DNA of 64,000 bases from Crocinitomicaceae bacterium (GCA_030830895.1 JAURMC010000014.1:186001-250000); one strand, 5' to 3'. Positions 1 to 9,624 are shown, numbered from the stretch's first letter. Made by a program: numbers and translations. The notes: generated by a model not told the origin, from the sequence alone.

Positions 1-2
1 AT

Positions 3-503
3 GCGTTTTGTTATTCCGGGGGATTCAGTTTACAGGCGTTAAAGCACGGTGCTAGCTTGGTCTATTCGTTAGATAGCTCTAAGAGAGCTATATCCTTAGT
101 TGATGAAAATGTTGCCATCAATAAACTTCAAGACCGTCATATTTCTGTAGTGGCCGATGCGATGGAGTTTATGAAAGATTTACCAGAGGCCTTCGATATC
201 ATAATATTAGATCCCCCAGCCTTTGCCAAGCATTTAGATAAGAAACATAAGGCTATGCAGGGATATAAACGGTTGAATGCCCATGCATTGAGGCAAATTA
301 AATCTGGTGGCATATTGGTGACCTTTTCTTGTTCTCAAGTTATTGACAAAATCTTATTCAATCACCTCATTATATCAGCTGCGATTGAATCTCGAAGAAA
401 TGTAAAAATCCTATACCAGCTCCACCAACCGGCAGACCACCCAATCGGGGCATTTCATCCAGAAGGAGAATATTTAAAAGGAATAGTGGTTTATGTCGAA
501 TAA
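3..503 (+). CDS. Class I SAM-dependent rRNA methyltransferase, RlmI-like (5' truncated by window)
   Basis: The frame is open from base 3, so the N-terminus (PUA and upstream linker in full-length family members) lies outside the window. The first visible residues, CYSGGFSLQALKHGA, match the SAM-binding motif I of the RlmI/YccW-like 23S rRNA m5C methyltransferase family, and DIIILDPPAFAK is the DPP-type motif IV; FSCS follows where this family often has a conserved Cys. About 166 residues of the usual ~390 are present. The first internal ATG/GTG/TTG starts are not real starts because motif I would be lost. The stop overlaps the MATE gene by 11 nt, so the two are probably co-transcribed. Substrate (23S rRNA) is inferred from family only. 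Confidence 0.85.
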   Translation, partial: AFCYSGGFSLQALKHGASLVYSLDSSKRAISLVDENVAINKLQDRHISVVADAMEFMKDLPEAFDIIILDPPAFAKHLDKKHKAMQGYKRLNAHALRQIKSGGILVTFSCSQVIDKILFNHLIISAAIESRRNVKILYQLHQPADHPIGAFHPEGEYLKGIVVYVE

Positions 504-1833
504 CGTATTACCCCTTTCCTACCGCTCTATTCTTGGAGTTGCTTTACCTATGATGGTGTCTGGTTTCATTCAATCCATTGTCTTAATCACTGACTCGGCG
601 TTAATTAGCCGATATAGTATCGTAGGATTCGATGCTGTTGGTAATGCAGGCTTAGCCTATATCACGTTTTTTATGATGTTACTCGGAATGTCTGATGGTG
701 CACAAATTCTAATGGCGCGAAGGATTGGTGAATCACGTTCAGATCAGCTTGGAAGAATACTCAATGCTACATGGCTAAGCCTGGGTGTACTAGCCTTCCT
801 GTTTTTTATTATTCTAACAGTATTTATCCCATCTTGGATAAATTCTTACTCTATAAATCAAGAAATAGCAACACTACAAGGAGAGTACTTGCATCATCGG
901 GCGTATGCCTTGTTTTTTACCATGATTACCCTAGGTTTTCAAGCTTTTTATCTCGCTATTGGGAAATCTTGGGTAGTATTAATTGCAGCAATTCTCACGG
1001 CATGCACAAATATCGTATTTGATTACCTTCTTATTTATGGGGTCGGCATTTTTCCTGAAATGGGTGTAGCAGGTGCCGCTACTGCATCAAGTATTGCCGA
1101 CGGAATGGGCATGATTTTTTTAATGTGCTTTACAATCCTTTCATCCAAAAACAAACAGTATAGGCTCTTTCATTCGCTCAAGGGGCTTTGGATTGAACTT
1201 AAGGAATTGTTAAGCCTTGGCACACCGCTATTAATTCAAGGATTTTCAGCTTTGTTTACTTGGACACTCTTTTTTACTTGGATCGAACAAATGGGTAAAT
1301 ATGAACTTACCATTTCCCAAAACATTCGTTCTATTTATTTTCTTGCTTTCGTTCCAATTTGGGGCTTTGCTGGAACCACTAAGACTTATATTTCCCAATA
1401 TATCGGTGCTGCAAAACAAATTGAACTTCCAAAAATTCAGCGTCGGGTACAATGGCTAACCTTTTTATTCATGTTGTTCAGTTTTCACGGGGCTTTCCTT
1501 TATCCTGAAACCATGATATCAATGATTAATCCGAATGAGGAGTTTATAAAAGAAAGTAGTTCTATACTTAGGCTCGTTTCAGGCTCCATATTACTTTATG
1601 CATTGGTGTCAGTATATTTTCAAACCATCCACGGAAGCGGAAACACCCTTGCCTCAATGACCATTGAATTTATTTCGGTTGGAATTTACATTTTTTGTGC
1701 ATACTTGTTTATTATCATTTGGTCATACGATATATATTATGTTTGGACAGTAGAATATATTTACTTTGGAACCATAGGAATATTGTCTTATTTATATTTG
1801 AAACTATTTTCTTGGAACAATAAACGCATTTAA
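493..1833 (+). CDS. MATE family efflux transporter
   Basis: 446 residues, strongly hydrophobic with about 12 predicted membrane segments, the usual size and topology of MatE/NorM cation- or drug-coupled exporters. The N-terminus (YRSILGVALPMMVSGFIQSI) and the repeat-half start (LKELLSLGTPLLIQGFSA) show the two-fold pseudo-symmetry of the family. It overlaps the preceding methyltransferase by 11 nt and its stop is immediately followed by the fmt ATG, so all three look like one transcript. The exported substrate cannot be told from sequence. Confidence 0.88.
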   Translation: MSNNVLPLSYRSILGVALPMMVSGFIQSIVLITDSALISRYSIVGFDAVGNAGLAYITFFMMLLGMSDGAQILMARRIGESRSDQLGRILNATWLSLGVLAFLFFIILTVFIPSWINSYSINQEIATLQGEYLHHRAYALFFTMITLGFQAFYLAIGKSWVVLIAAILTACTNIVFDYLLIYGVGIFPEMGVAGAATASSIADGMGMIFLMCFTILSSKNKQYRLFHSLKGLWIELKELLSLGTPLLIQGFSALFTWTLFFTWIEQMGKYELTISQNIRSIYFLAFVPIWGFAGTTKTYISQYIGAAKQIELPKIQRRVQWLTFLFMLFSFHGAFLYPETMISMINPNEEFIKESSSILRLVSGSILLYALVSVYFQTIHGSGNTLASMTIEFISVGIYIFCAYLFIIIWSYDIYYVWTVEYIYFGTIGILSYLYLKLFSWNNKRI

Positions 1834-2778
1834 ATGGGATTAAGGATTGTATTTATGGGAACTCCAGATTTTGCAAGCCACATGCTTACAGGTTTAATTT
1901 CGTCGCACCATACGGTTGTTGGCGTTGTTACCGTAGCGGATAAACCCGCTGGAAGAGGAAAGCAACTTCGCGAAAGTGCCGTTAAATTAAGGGCGAAAGA
2001 ATTTGGTATTCCAGTTTTACAACCTAACTCATTGAAAGAAGAATCATTTCTAACCGAATTAGGATCTTTTAATGCCGATATCTTTGTAGTAGTTGCGTTC
2101 AGAATGTTACCCGCTTTAGTTTGGAGGATGCCTCCCAAAGGAACGATTAACCTTCATGCTTCTCTCCTTCCAAGCTATCGTGGCGCAGCACCAATCAATT
2201 GGGCAATAATTAATGGGGAAACAAAGACCGGACTAACAACTTTTTATATAAACGATGCGATTGATTGTGGGGCGATTCTAAAACAGTATGAACTAGAGAT
2301 TATTCCCGGATTAACCGCTGGCGAATTGCATGATCGAATGCTCGCACCCGGAGTTCATTTAATAATTGAAACGTTAGAAGCTATTGAATCCAATAATGCA
2401 CAATCAATTCCTCAAGACATCAATCTCTCAGAAAAGAATGCACCTAAACTTACCAAAATCAACACCCAAATTGACTTTAGTAAAACAGGTGTAGAAATCA
2501 CGAATCTCGTAAATGGATTAAATCCTTATCCAAGTGCCTATTGTCTTTTGAAACATAACTCATCTCATCGCATTTTCAATTTTAAAATATTTAGTGGTTT
2601 TTTTGTAGCTGAAAACCAGCCTAATCAATGGCTGTCTTCATGTAAAGATGGATTACTATTTCCTTGTATGGATGGATATTTCTGTGTACAAAACCTTCAA
2701 ATGGAAGGAAAACGCAAGATGAATTATAAAGAATTTTTAGCGGGCAACGATATACAGCAATATAGTTTGATAATTTGA
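1834..2778 (+). CDS. fmt: Methionyl-tRNA formyltransferase
   Basis: Formylates the amino group of initiator Met-tRNA using 10-formyl-THF. The 314 residues are full length for the family. The N-terminal formyltransferase domain holds the catalytic set N106, H108 (INLHASLLPSYRGAAPINWA) and D144 (INDAIDCGAIL); the C-terminal OB-like tRNA-binding domain starts around residue 205. The ATG directly follows the MATE stop without any spacer, so translation is probably coupled. No Shine-Dalgarno sequence is evident, as usual in Bacteroidota. Confidence 0.95.
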   Translation: MGLRIVFMGTPDFASHMLTGLISSHHTVVGVVTVADKPAGRGKQLRESAVKLRAKEFGIPVLQPNSLKEESFLTELGSFNADIFVVVAFRMLPALVWRMPPKGTINLHASLLPSYRGAAPINWAIINGETKTGLTTFYINDAIDCGAILKQYELEIIPGLTAGELHDRMLAPGVHLIIETLEAIESNNAQSIPQDINLSEKNAPKLTKINTQIDFSKTGVEITNLVNGLNPYPSAYCLLKHNSSHRIFNFKIFSGFFVAENQPNQWLSSCKDGLLFPCMDGYFCVQNLQMEGKRKMNYKEFLAGNDIQQYSLII

Positions 2779-2831
2779 TATTTTTCAGTAGATGGCGTTA
2801 TATATTGAAATTATCTTATTTTTAACCTTGA

Positions 2832-3185
2832 ATGTCGGATTTCAAATCGAATAGAAAAGAACTTGATGAAGAGTTAGAAAAATTCATGCGTTTGCTTGAA
2901 GAATTACTTCCTCATTATCATCATCTACTAAAAAAAGAGCCCCTTAGTTCTGAAGAGTTGAAGCGCCTGGGAGAAATTGAACATTATTTAATTGGTGTAA
3001 ATGCAAAAATACTTGAAATCAAAAAACGCCTAGAACAGGATCTTTTCGGGCAATCTTTGGATGTTTATTACAAAACGAAAAAAGATGCTATTTCTGGCAA
3101 TCCACATGCGAAATTAAAATTGGAACGCATGAGGGATTCATTTTCTGAGGCCTTACAAGGTGGTGAAATCTTTAATTTCAATTGA
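2832..3185 (+). CDS. Hypothetical small coiled-coil protein
   Basis: 117 residues, highly charged and almost entirely helical by composition (heptad-like Leu/Glu/Lys spacing through residues 5-75), with a His cluster HYHHLL at 29-34. It has no signal peptide or membrane segment and is probably cytoplasmic. I do not recognise the family. It sits between fmt and gpsA on the same strand with 53 and 36 nt gaps; coding status rests on the clean frame and the composition. Confidence 0.6.
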   Translation: MSDFKSNRKELDEELEKFMRLLEELLPHYHHLLKKEPLSSEELKRLGEIEHYLIGVNAKILEIKKRLEQDLFGQSLDVYYKTKKDAISGNPHAKLKLERMRDSFSEALQGGEIFNFN

Positions 3186-3210
3186 ACCTTTTACATTTCT
3201 TAAGTTTAAT

Positions 3211-3218
3211 TAATTTTG
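3211..3218 (+). promoter_or_regulatory. Candidate -7 box (TAATTTTG) before gpsA
   Basis: Exact match to the Bacteroidota -7 consensus TAnnTTTG, ending only 3 nt before the gpsA ATG at 3222. If functional the message would be leaderless or nearly so. No clear -33 TTG at the usual spacing was found, so this is tentative. Confidence 0.35.
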
Positions 3219-3221
3219 ACT

Positions 3222-4229
3222 ATGCTTAATCATTCACAACCGATTCGTATAGGGGTGATAGGAAGTGGAAGTTGGGCCACCGCATTGGTTAAACTCTTCT
3301 CTAACAATCAAGATGCTGTAAATTGGTGGGTTCGTTCCGAAGAATCCATTGCTCATATTAAGGCGTACAAACATAATCCTAAATACTTACAGGCTTTAGA
3401 ACTTGATGTTACATCACTACACATTAACAGCTCATTAACTGAAGTTATTTCCGCTAGTGATTATTTGGTAGTTGCCGTTCCGGCGGCATTCATTCATGAG
3501 GTTTTCCATCTTATTGATCCAAATATTTTTAAGGGAAAGCGCATTATTTCAGCCGTTAAAGGAATAATTCCAGAATTCAACTCCATCCCTGCAAGATATT
3601 TTCACAAAAGTTTTGGGGTTCCTTATTCCGATATTGGGATTATCTGTGGTCCTTGTCACGCCGAAGAGGTTGCCTTGGAGAGGCTTTCATATTTAACCGT
3701 AGGTGCTGAGGATACGTTGCTTGCAGAAAAAATTGCTCTAGCACTAAGATGCAGATATATAACTGTTTCTATAAGCGAGGATTTATTTGGAGCTGAAATC
3801 TCAGCAATATTAAAAAATGTATATGCCATAGCATCTGGAATTTGCGCCGGGCTCGGTTATGGAGACAACTTTCAAGCAGTTTTAGTATCCAATGCTATTC
3901 AAGAAATTGAACGCTTTATTGATGTGATAAATCCTATTCACCGAGATGTGAAAAACAGTGCCTACTTAGGGGATTTATTGGTCACAGCGTATTCAAAGTT
4001 TTCAAGAAACCGCACCTTCGGTTTTATGATTGGAAAAGGGTATTCAGTTAAAGCAGCTACATTAGAAATAGGAATGATTGCAGAAGGGTACTATGCGACT
4101 AGATGTCTAATGGAAATAAACGAAAAATTTATGGTTGAACTACCTATTTTAACAGCCGTTTATGAAATTATTTATACCAATCGGTCGGCCCGAAAAACAA
4201 TGCAAGAATTAGCCGAAAAACTCAATTAG
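3222..4229 (+). CDS. gpsA: NAD(P)H-dependent glycerol-3-phosphate dehydrogenase
   Basis: Reduces dihydroxyacetone phosphate to sn-glycerol-3-phosphate for phospholipid synthesis. The 335 residues contain the Rossmann motif GVIGSGSWATAL (11-22), the conserved SAVKGI lysine segment and the ICGPCHAEEV signature, and the C-terminal helical domain. I chose the ATG at 3222 over the in-frame TTG at 3216 because the TTG is part of a TAATTTTG promoter-like box and the N-terminus then matches the usual length. The stop lies two bases before the aspartate kinase ATG. Confidence 0.94.
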   Translation: MLNHSQPIRIGVIGSGSWATALVKLFSNNQDAVNWWVRSEESIAHIKAYKHNPKYLQALELDVTSLHINSSLTEVISASDYLVVAVPAAFIHEVFHLIDPNIFKGKRIISAVKGIIPEFNSIPARYFHKSFGVPYSDIGIICGPCHAEEVALERLSYLTVGAEDTLLAEKIALALRCRYITVSISEDLFGAEISAILKNVYAIASGICAGLGYGDNFQAVLVSNAIQEIERFIDVINPIHRDVKNSAYLGDLLVTAYSKFSRNRTFGFMIGKGYSVKAATLEIGMIAEGYYATRCLMEINEKFMVELPILTAVYEIIYTNRSARKTMQELAEKLN

Positions 4230-4231
4230 TG

Positions 4232-5497
4232 ATGAAGGTATTTAAATTTGGTGGAGCCTCGGTTAAGGATGCAGAATCCATAAAAAATGTGGGGGAAATA
4301 CTATTGAAGCACGAGCAAGACCACGTGCTGGTTGTAGTTTCAGCCATCGGAAAAACCACCAACAAACTTGAAGAATGTCTTAATTATTTACTCTCTAAAG
4401 ATAAACTGAATTATTACCATACCCTTGACAGTGTGCATGACTTTCATATCGATATTGTCGCTGCATTGTTTCAGGACAAACACGGCAAGGTATTCCGATT
4501 TATCAACGAGGTATTTGAACAACTAAAGAATAAATTTAACCTACCGCTTGCAGAAAATCATTCCTTTGAATATGACCAACTTGTATCACTTGGCGAAGTG
4601 ATGTCCTCCTATATTATACATGAATATGTTTGTGAACTAGGAATAAAATCTCAATGGTTAGATGCACGTCGTTTAATTCGAACAGACCATCACTATCAGG
4701 AGGCTAATGTAAACTGGGACAAAAGTGAGGGGCTTATAACGGCTAAATTGGAGTCTTCTGTTAATAATACCAATACATTTATTACCCAAGGATTCATTGG
4801 CCATACAGATGAGGGCTTTAGTACCACACTAGGGAGGGAGGGCTCGGACTACACTGCAGCAATCTTTGCATTTTGCACCAACGCAACGGAGGTGACAATT
4901 TGGAAAGATGTTCCTGGAATGCTCAATGCGGATCCTAAATATTTCAAAAACACTCAATTATTAACTAAGATTTCTTATCGAGAGGCCATCGAATTGGCCT
5001 ATTTCGGTGCAAGTGTAATTCATCCAAAGACCATAAAACCATTGCAAAACAAAGGCATACCACTATATGTTAAAAGTTTTATTGATCCAGAAGCTATTGG
5101 AACAACCATTTATACAGAGTCTGAGCATGACCATATTATCCCATCATTCATTGTAAAGAAAAACCAACTTTTAATTACCATTAGCTCCGCAGATTTTTCA
5201 TTTATAAATGAGGATGCCTTGGCTAGAATCTTTGATATTTTTTATACTTTGAGATTAAAAATTAACCTAATGCAAAATTCTGCATTAAACTTTTCTGTAT
5301 TGGTAGACGGAGACAAAGTGAATATGCAATCGCTACTGATAAATCTTAGCCCAACCTTCCTTTGTAAATACAACGAAGGGGTTGAACTAGTCACCATTCG
5401 ACATTATAATCAAACGACAATAAATCAAATGGTCTCCAATCGGGAGATACTTTTGGAACAACGATCACGTCAAACTGCTCGTTTTGTCATTCGATGA
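4232..5497 (+). CDS. Aspartate kinase (monofunctional)
   Basis: Phosphorylates aspartate, the first step to lysine, threonine, methionine and diaminopimelate. From the ATG at 4232 the protein is 421 residues. The kinase signature KFGGASV lies at the N-terminus; TLGREGSDYTAA is the nucleotide/substrate loop and KDVPGMLNADP a conserved kinase segment. An ACT-like regulatory region starts about residue 308 (LITISSADFSFINEDALARI), suggesting amino-acid feedback control. A GTG three bases upstream is an alternative start overlapping the gpsA stop. Which pathway end-product controls it cannot be told. Confidence 0.92.
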   Translation: MKVFKFGGASVKDAESIKNVGEILLKHEQDHVLVVVSAIGKTTNKLEECLNYLLSKDKLNYYHTLDSVHDFHIDIVAALFQDKHGKVFRFINEVFEQLKNKFNLPLAENHSFEYDQLVSLGEVMSSYIIHEYVCELGIKSQWLDARRLIRTDHHYQEANVNWDKSEGLITAKLESSVNNTNTFITQGFIGHTDEGFSTTLGREGSDYTAAIFAFCTNATEVTIWKDVPGMLNADPKYFKNTQLLTKISYREAIELAYFGASVIHPKTIKPLQNKGIPLYVKSFIDPEAIGTTIYTESEHDHIIPSFIVKKNQLLITISSADFSFINEDALARIFDIFYTLRLKINLMQNSALNFSVLVDGDKVNMQSLLINLSPTFLCKYNEGVELVTIRHYNQTTINQMVSNREILLEQRSRQTARFVIR

Positions 5498-5552
5498 GTA
5501 AATACCTTGTTTGTGGTATAATATATTGAAATAGTTAGGGTAATTTTACAAC

Positions 5553-5786
5553 ATGTTTCTCAATGAACTTAAGAAGGGTGACCAAGCGAATATCGTACGC
5601 ATTACAGACGATTTGTTTCGCACAAAACTACTTGAAATGGGAATTATGCCTGGTACTTTAATTACCCTTTTTTTTAAAGCACCTTTCAACGGACCAATCG
5701 CCTTTTCATATGAAAACTCCTTGCTTTCTATTCGTAAAGAGGATGCCAACAATATACTCGTCGAAAAAATGATGCATCACAAATGA
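5553..5786 (+). CDS. feoA: FeoA family protein
   Basis: 77-residue SH3-like protein needed for FeoB-dependent ferrous iron uptake. Typical features are the opening L-x-x-L-K-x-G-D segment, LLEMGIMPGT in the middle, and PIAFSYENSLLSIRKEDANNI, equivalent to the GDPIxxxxxGxxxxLRxxEAxxI end of the family. It overlaps feoB by 4 nt, indicating translational coupling. It acts at the cytoplasmic face of the inner membrane with FeoB. Confidence 0.9.
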   Translation: MFLNELKKGDQANIVRITDDLFRTKLLEMGIMPGTLITLFFKAPFNGPIAFSYENSLLSIRKEDANNILVEKMMHHK

Positions 5787-7723
5787 AAATTGCAATATTC
5801 GGCAACCCCAACACCGGTAAAAGCACAATATTTAATCTGCTTACTGGATTAAGACAAAAAATAGGCAATTTTCCTGGTGTAACTGTAGAAAAAAAAAGTG
5901 GCGTTATTAAACTGAATAATGAGGAACACGAACTAATCGATGTTCCTGGAATTTATAGTATTTACCCATCAAATCAAGAGGAAAAAGTGGTCTATGACCT
6001 GCTTGTATCCTCTCATGATAATGAAAGACCAGAACTAGGTATCCTTGTAGTAGATGCCTCTAATCTCACACGAGGATTATTTTTATTTAGTCAGCTCATT
6101 GATTGTGGCATCCCCCTAGTATTGGTAATTAACATGAATGACCTAGCCGAAAAGAATGGGATTTGTATTGACCTAGATTTATTAAAAAGCACCTATAATA
6201 ACACCCCCATTGTCTTAATGAATGCTCGTGTTGGTTTGGGAAAGGACCGTTTATTAAGCGCGCTTAATAATCAAATCAATCTACTGACTACTGAACCAAT
6301 ACAAGTTAGTAATCATCAGATATCTCTCGATGATTTATCGGGACAAGAACATGAGGCGTTTAAACGTCATGAATCAATTAGTAATGTCGTGAATAAAGTA
6401 GTAAAACGGTCAACGAAAAGCCCTCGTTTGAATGCCTTAGACCATTGGTTAACACACCCAATTATTGGCTACCTTATCTTCATGGTAATACTTTTTGTGA
6501 TTTTTCAATTTGTGTTTTCATTTGCATCGTATCCAATGGACCTTATTGAAAAAGGGTTCGAATGGCTTACCAATGTTATTAAAGGGTTTTTGACGGAAGG
6601 CCCATTATCCGAATTAATTTGCGAAGGAATAATACCAGGTATTAGTGGAGTATTAGTATTTATTCCTCAGATAGGAATATTGTTTTTCTTCATTGCATTA
6701 TTAGAAGATTCAGGTTATCTGGCACGGGCTGTCTTTTTAATGGATCGCTTAGTTCGTCCGTTTGGATTAAATGGCAGAAGTGTTGTTCCTTTACTTTCAA
6801 GCATGGCCTGCGCTATCCCCGGAATTATGGCCACTCGGGGAATTCCTAATTATAAGGAGCGTATTATAACAATATTTGTTGCTCCTTTAATGAGTTGCAG
6901 CGCTCGGATTCCGGTATTTACACTTCTAATTGGATTGGTTATACCTAAAATGAAATTGTTTGGATTTATACACTTGCAGGGAATGGTTTTGTTTAGCCTC
7001 TATGTATTAGGTATTGTCTCTGCATTATTCAATGCTTGGATAATGCATTTAATCCTTAAAAATGAAAAGCGTTCTTATTATTTAATGGAAATCCCCGATT
7101 TTAAGCGGCCTTTGTGGCGTAACATATTTTTTACTGTATATGAAAAAATAAAAGTGTTCACGACAGAAGCCGGTGGGATTATTCTAGCAATCTCAATCGT
7201 GCTGTGGGCATTAGCCAGTTATGGCCCAACAGAAAAACGTCGCGAAGCGATTCAATTACTAAAAAATACAAGAACATATAAACTAAAAAGCATTGAAGAA
7301 AAGGAAGGCTTAGAGAATGCAATTCTATTAGAAAACTCTTATATCGGGATTGTCGGAAAAGGGATAGAACCCCTTATAAAACCAATCGGGTATGATTGGA
7401 AAATTGGTATTGCATTAATTACTTCATTCGCAGCTAGAGAAGTTTTCGTTGGATCATTGTCTACTATTTATGCCACCGAAGGAACCGGTAATGACCTACG
7501 GTTAACTGAGCGATTGAAAAATCAAAAAAGACCTGATGGAACCCTAATATTTTCATTACGAACGGGTATTTCTCTCATGGTGTTTTATGTATATGCGATG
7601 CAATGTATATCTACTCTGTCAATAGTGAAGCGCGAAACAAAATCTTGGAAGTGGCCTTTATTGCAGGTAATGGTATTTGGATTTATGGCATACACTGGTG
7701 CATGGATATGTTTTAATATTTAA
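5783..7723 (+). CDS. feoB: Ferrous iron transporter B
   Basis: 646 residues. The N-terminal G domain has G1 GNPNTGKST (7-15), G3 DVPG (53-56) and G4 NMND (117-120); the membrane domain begins near residue 215 and carries the two Gate regions with conserved LLEDSGYLAR and PLMSCSARIPV segments. It imports Fe2+ across the inner membrane. The 4-nt overlap with feoA and the downstream Cys-containing small protein make a complete Feo cluster without a FeoC. Iron (Fur) control is likely for the family, but I saw no convincing operator. Confidence 0.95.
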   Translation: MKIAIFGNPNTGKSTIFNLLTGLRQKIGNFPGVTVEKKSGVIKLNNEEHELIDVPGIYSIYPSNQEEKVVYDLLVSSHDNERPELGILVVDASNLTRGLFLFSQLIDCGIPLVLVINMNDLAEKNGICIDLDLLKSTYNNTPIVLMNARVGLGKDRLLSALNNQINLLTTEPIQVSNHQISLDDLSGQEHEAFKRHESISNVVNKVVKRSTKSPRLNALDHWLTHPIIGYLIFMVILFVIFQFVFSFASYPMDLIEKGFEWLTNVIKGFLTEGPLSELICEGIIPGISGVLVFIPQIGILFFFIALLEDSGYLARAVFLMDRLVRPFGLNGRSVVPLLSSMACAIPGIMATRGIPNYKERIITIFVAPLMSCSARIPVFTLLIGLVIPKMKLFGFIHLQGMVLFSLYVLGIVSALFNAWIMHLILKNEKRSYYLMEIPDFKRPLWRNIFFTVYEKIKVFTTEAGGIILAISIVLWALASYGPTEKRREAIQLLKNTRTYKLKSIEEKEGLENAILLENSYIGIVGKGIEPLIKPIGYDWKIGIALITSFAAREVFVGSLSTIYATEGTGNDLRLTERLKNQKRPDGTLIFSLRTGISLMVFYVYAMQCISTLSIVKRETKSWKWPLLQVMVFGFMAYTGAWICFNI

Positions 7724-7747
7724 TAAAAAAAACCTTAATATTGAACT

Positions 7748-7888
7748 ATGATACAGGGTTTAATCGTTGGAGTAATAGTTATTAGTGCGTTGGGTTTCTT
7801 GGTAAAAAAATCCTTTTTTACACCCAAAAAATGTGGTTCCTGTTCAATGAATCCCAAAACATTACCTACAAATGAAGAACGCATGTGA
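7748..7888 (+). CDS. Small FeoB-associated Cys-containing membrane protein
   Basis: A 46-residue frame with one N-terminal membrane segment (about 4-19, GLIVGVIVISALGFLV) followed by basic residues and a KKCGSCSM cysteine pair. This matches the pattern of the 'FeoB-associated Cys-rich membrane protein' family often found just after feoB. It starts 24 nt after feoB and its 3' end overlaps corA by 17 nt. A role in Fe2+ transport is inferred from position and pattern only. Confidence 0.75.
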   Translation: MIQGLIVGVIVISALGFLVKKSFFTPKKCGSCSMNPKTLPTNEERM

Positions 7889-8897
7889 ACTGTATAAATA
7901 CAATAATTGTTTTTATCTCATAAAAAACGATAGCCTTGACTATTTCGCATGCGATTTTTTAGATGCAGAATTAGACGAGGATCATGTGTGCTGGCTAAAT
8001 ATCCATGATACTACGGACCATATTGCAATTAAACAACTTTGTACTAAGTTGCACATTGATAAATTAAGCATTGAAAATATCTATGTGCAACAACGAAGGC
8101 CTAAAGTTGAGGAATACCCAAACTACATTTATTTTAGTGTAACATTAACTGATCTAAGGGCAAAAGACAGGGATATGTTTGATGAAAATCAAATCACATT
8201 TTTTCTAGGTTCATCATATTTAATTACCATGCAAAATGGAATGAAGGGTTACTTTGATGACGTAAGAGACCGCATTGAATTTTCAAAAGGAAAAATTCGA
8301 AGGCATAAATCGGATTTCTTATTGTATCGATGCATGGAGGCTATATTAGATAACTATTATCGAATTATTGATGATGTAGCGGAGAATTCTTCAAAAATTG
8401 AGGATCGATTACACCAACATGAAGATAAATCGCTATTACATGATATTGAAACTCAGAAACGTAAGTTAATCAAATTAAGAAGCATCTCTCGCCCGATTCG
8501 TGACATAACTGAACAGTTATATAGCAGTGAAACTGATTTGATTTTTAAATCGAATACTCGATATTTTAAAACGCTAAACAGCAATTGCAACAATTTAATC
8601 ACCGAAATTGACAGTCAAATTCAAATTTTAGATGGATTAGCCAATTTTTATTACGCAGCACAGGGCCAACGTATGAATGAAATAATGAAGGTGTTAACTA
8701 TTGTAAGTGCTATTTTTATTCCACTAACTTTTATTGCGGGGGTTTATGGTATGAATTTCGAAAACATGCCTGAATTAAAAATGAGAAATGCTTATTTCGT
8801 TATTATTGGTTTAATGATTTCATTGGGAATCATTTTATTTGCTTACTTCATAAAAAAAGGGTGGTTAAGAAAAAGCGATTACCACATTGACCAGTAA
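7872..8897 (+). CDS. corA: CorA family magnesium/cobalt transporter
   Basis: 341 residues: a large N-terminal cytoplasmic alpha/beta and helical funnel domain, then two C-terminal membrane segments (about 272-292 and 306-326) separated by the selectivity motif YGMNFENMPE (GMN at 293-295). It forms pentameric Mg2+ channels in the inner membrane. It overlaps the small Cys protein upstream by 17 nt, and its TAA shares one base with the trmH ATG, so feoAB-corA-trmH may share a transcript. Confidence 0.93.
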   Translation: MKNACELYKYNNCFYLIKNDSLDYFACDFLDAELDEDHVCWLNIHDTTDHIAIKQLCTKLHIDKLSIENIYVQQRRPKVEEYPNYIYFSVTLTDLRAKDRDMFDENQITFFLGSSYLITMQNGMKGYFDDVRDRIEFSKGKIRRHKSDFLLYRCMEAILDNYYRIIDDVAENSSKIEDRLHQHEDKSLLHDIETQKRKLIKLRSISRPIRDITEQLYSSETDLIFKSNTRYFKTLNSNCNNLITEIDSQIQILDGLANFYYAAQGQRMNEIMKVLTIVSAIFIPLTFIAGVYGMNFENMPELKMRNAYFVIIGLMISLGIILFAYFIKKGWLRKSDYHIDQ

Positions 8898-9589
8898 TGG
8901 GGAAACAAGAGAATACGTATGTTCTCCAGCGATTTAGGGAGATTTTAACGCCACACAAAGTTGCACTTTTTAACCGCATTTCTGAACAACGTACTCGACA
9001 TATTACCATTGTTCTAGAAGACCTCTTTCAGGAACACAATGCATCTGCTGTTATAAGGTCGTGCGACTGTTTTGGAATTCAGGATTTATATACCATTGAA
9101 AATAAAAACAAATATGTACTGAAGCGTAACATTGCATTAGGCGCAGGAAGATGGATTGATTTACACCGATTTACGAACAAAGAAACTGCTTCGTTGGATT
9201 GTTTAAACCGGTTACGAGGTCTCGGATACAAACTAGTGGCTACATCACCTCATGCAAATGCCTATACCCCAGAATCCCTTCCAATAAACGAACCCATTGC
9301 GCTCCTTTTTGGTACTGAGCGACAAGGATTAACATCCAATGTTTTGGACACTGCTGATTATCACATGGCGATACCCATGTATGGCTTTACAGAGAGTTTT
9401 AATTTATCTGTATCAGTCGCCATTATTCTTCAGACATTAAGAACTCGTCTTGAAAAAGAGTCCTTCCCATGGAAATTAAACATCGAGGAACAGGAAGAAT
9501 TGCAAATTCAATGGAGTACGCGAATTTTAAATGGTGGCAATGCGCTTGAAAAGCAATTTAGAACTGCACATTTAGAAAAAGAATTTTAA
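8897..9589 (+). CDS. trmH: TrmH family RNA 2'-O-methyltransferase, probably tRNA Gm18
   Basis: 230 residues with all three SPOUT-class motifs: motif 1 NASAVIRSCDCFG (48-60, with the catalytic Arg), motif 2 LLFGTERQGLT and motif 3 IPMYGFTESFNLSVSVAI forming the knotted SAM site. The length and N-terminal helical segment resemble TrmH, which methylates G18 of tRNA, rather than RlmB, but target assignment is by family. The start overlaps the corA stop by one base. Confidence 0.88.
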   Translation: MGKQENTYVLQRFREILTPHKVALFNRISEQRTRHITIVLEDLFQEHNASAVIRSCDCFGIQDLYTIENKNKYVLKRNIALGAGRWIDLHRFTNKETASLDCLNRLRGLGYKLVATSPHANAYTPESLPINEPIALLFGTERQGLTSNVLDTADYHMAIPMYGFTESFNLSVSVAIILQTLRTRLEKESFPWKLNIEEQEELQIQWSTRILNGGNALEKQFRTAHLEKEF

Positions 9590-9594
9590 CTTTG
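9587..9594 (+). promoter_or_regulatory. Candidate -7 box (TAACTTTG) before the THX gene
   Basis: Exact TAnnTTTG match overlapping the trmH stop codon and 30 nt before the ATG of the THX gene. It gives that ribosomal protein gene its own promoter. No obvious -33 element. Confidence 0.45.
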
Positions 9595-9624
9595 TACAGA
9601 TAACTGAACTACAATACATAGAAC

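Noticed and set aside
5498-5552. Possible terminator before feoA (ATACC...GGTAT)
   Set aside because: 5-bp stem without T-run; too weak.
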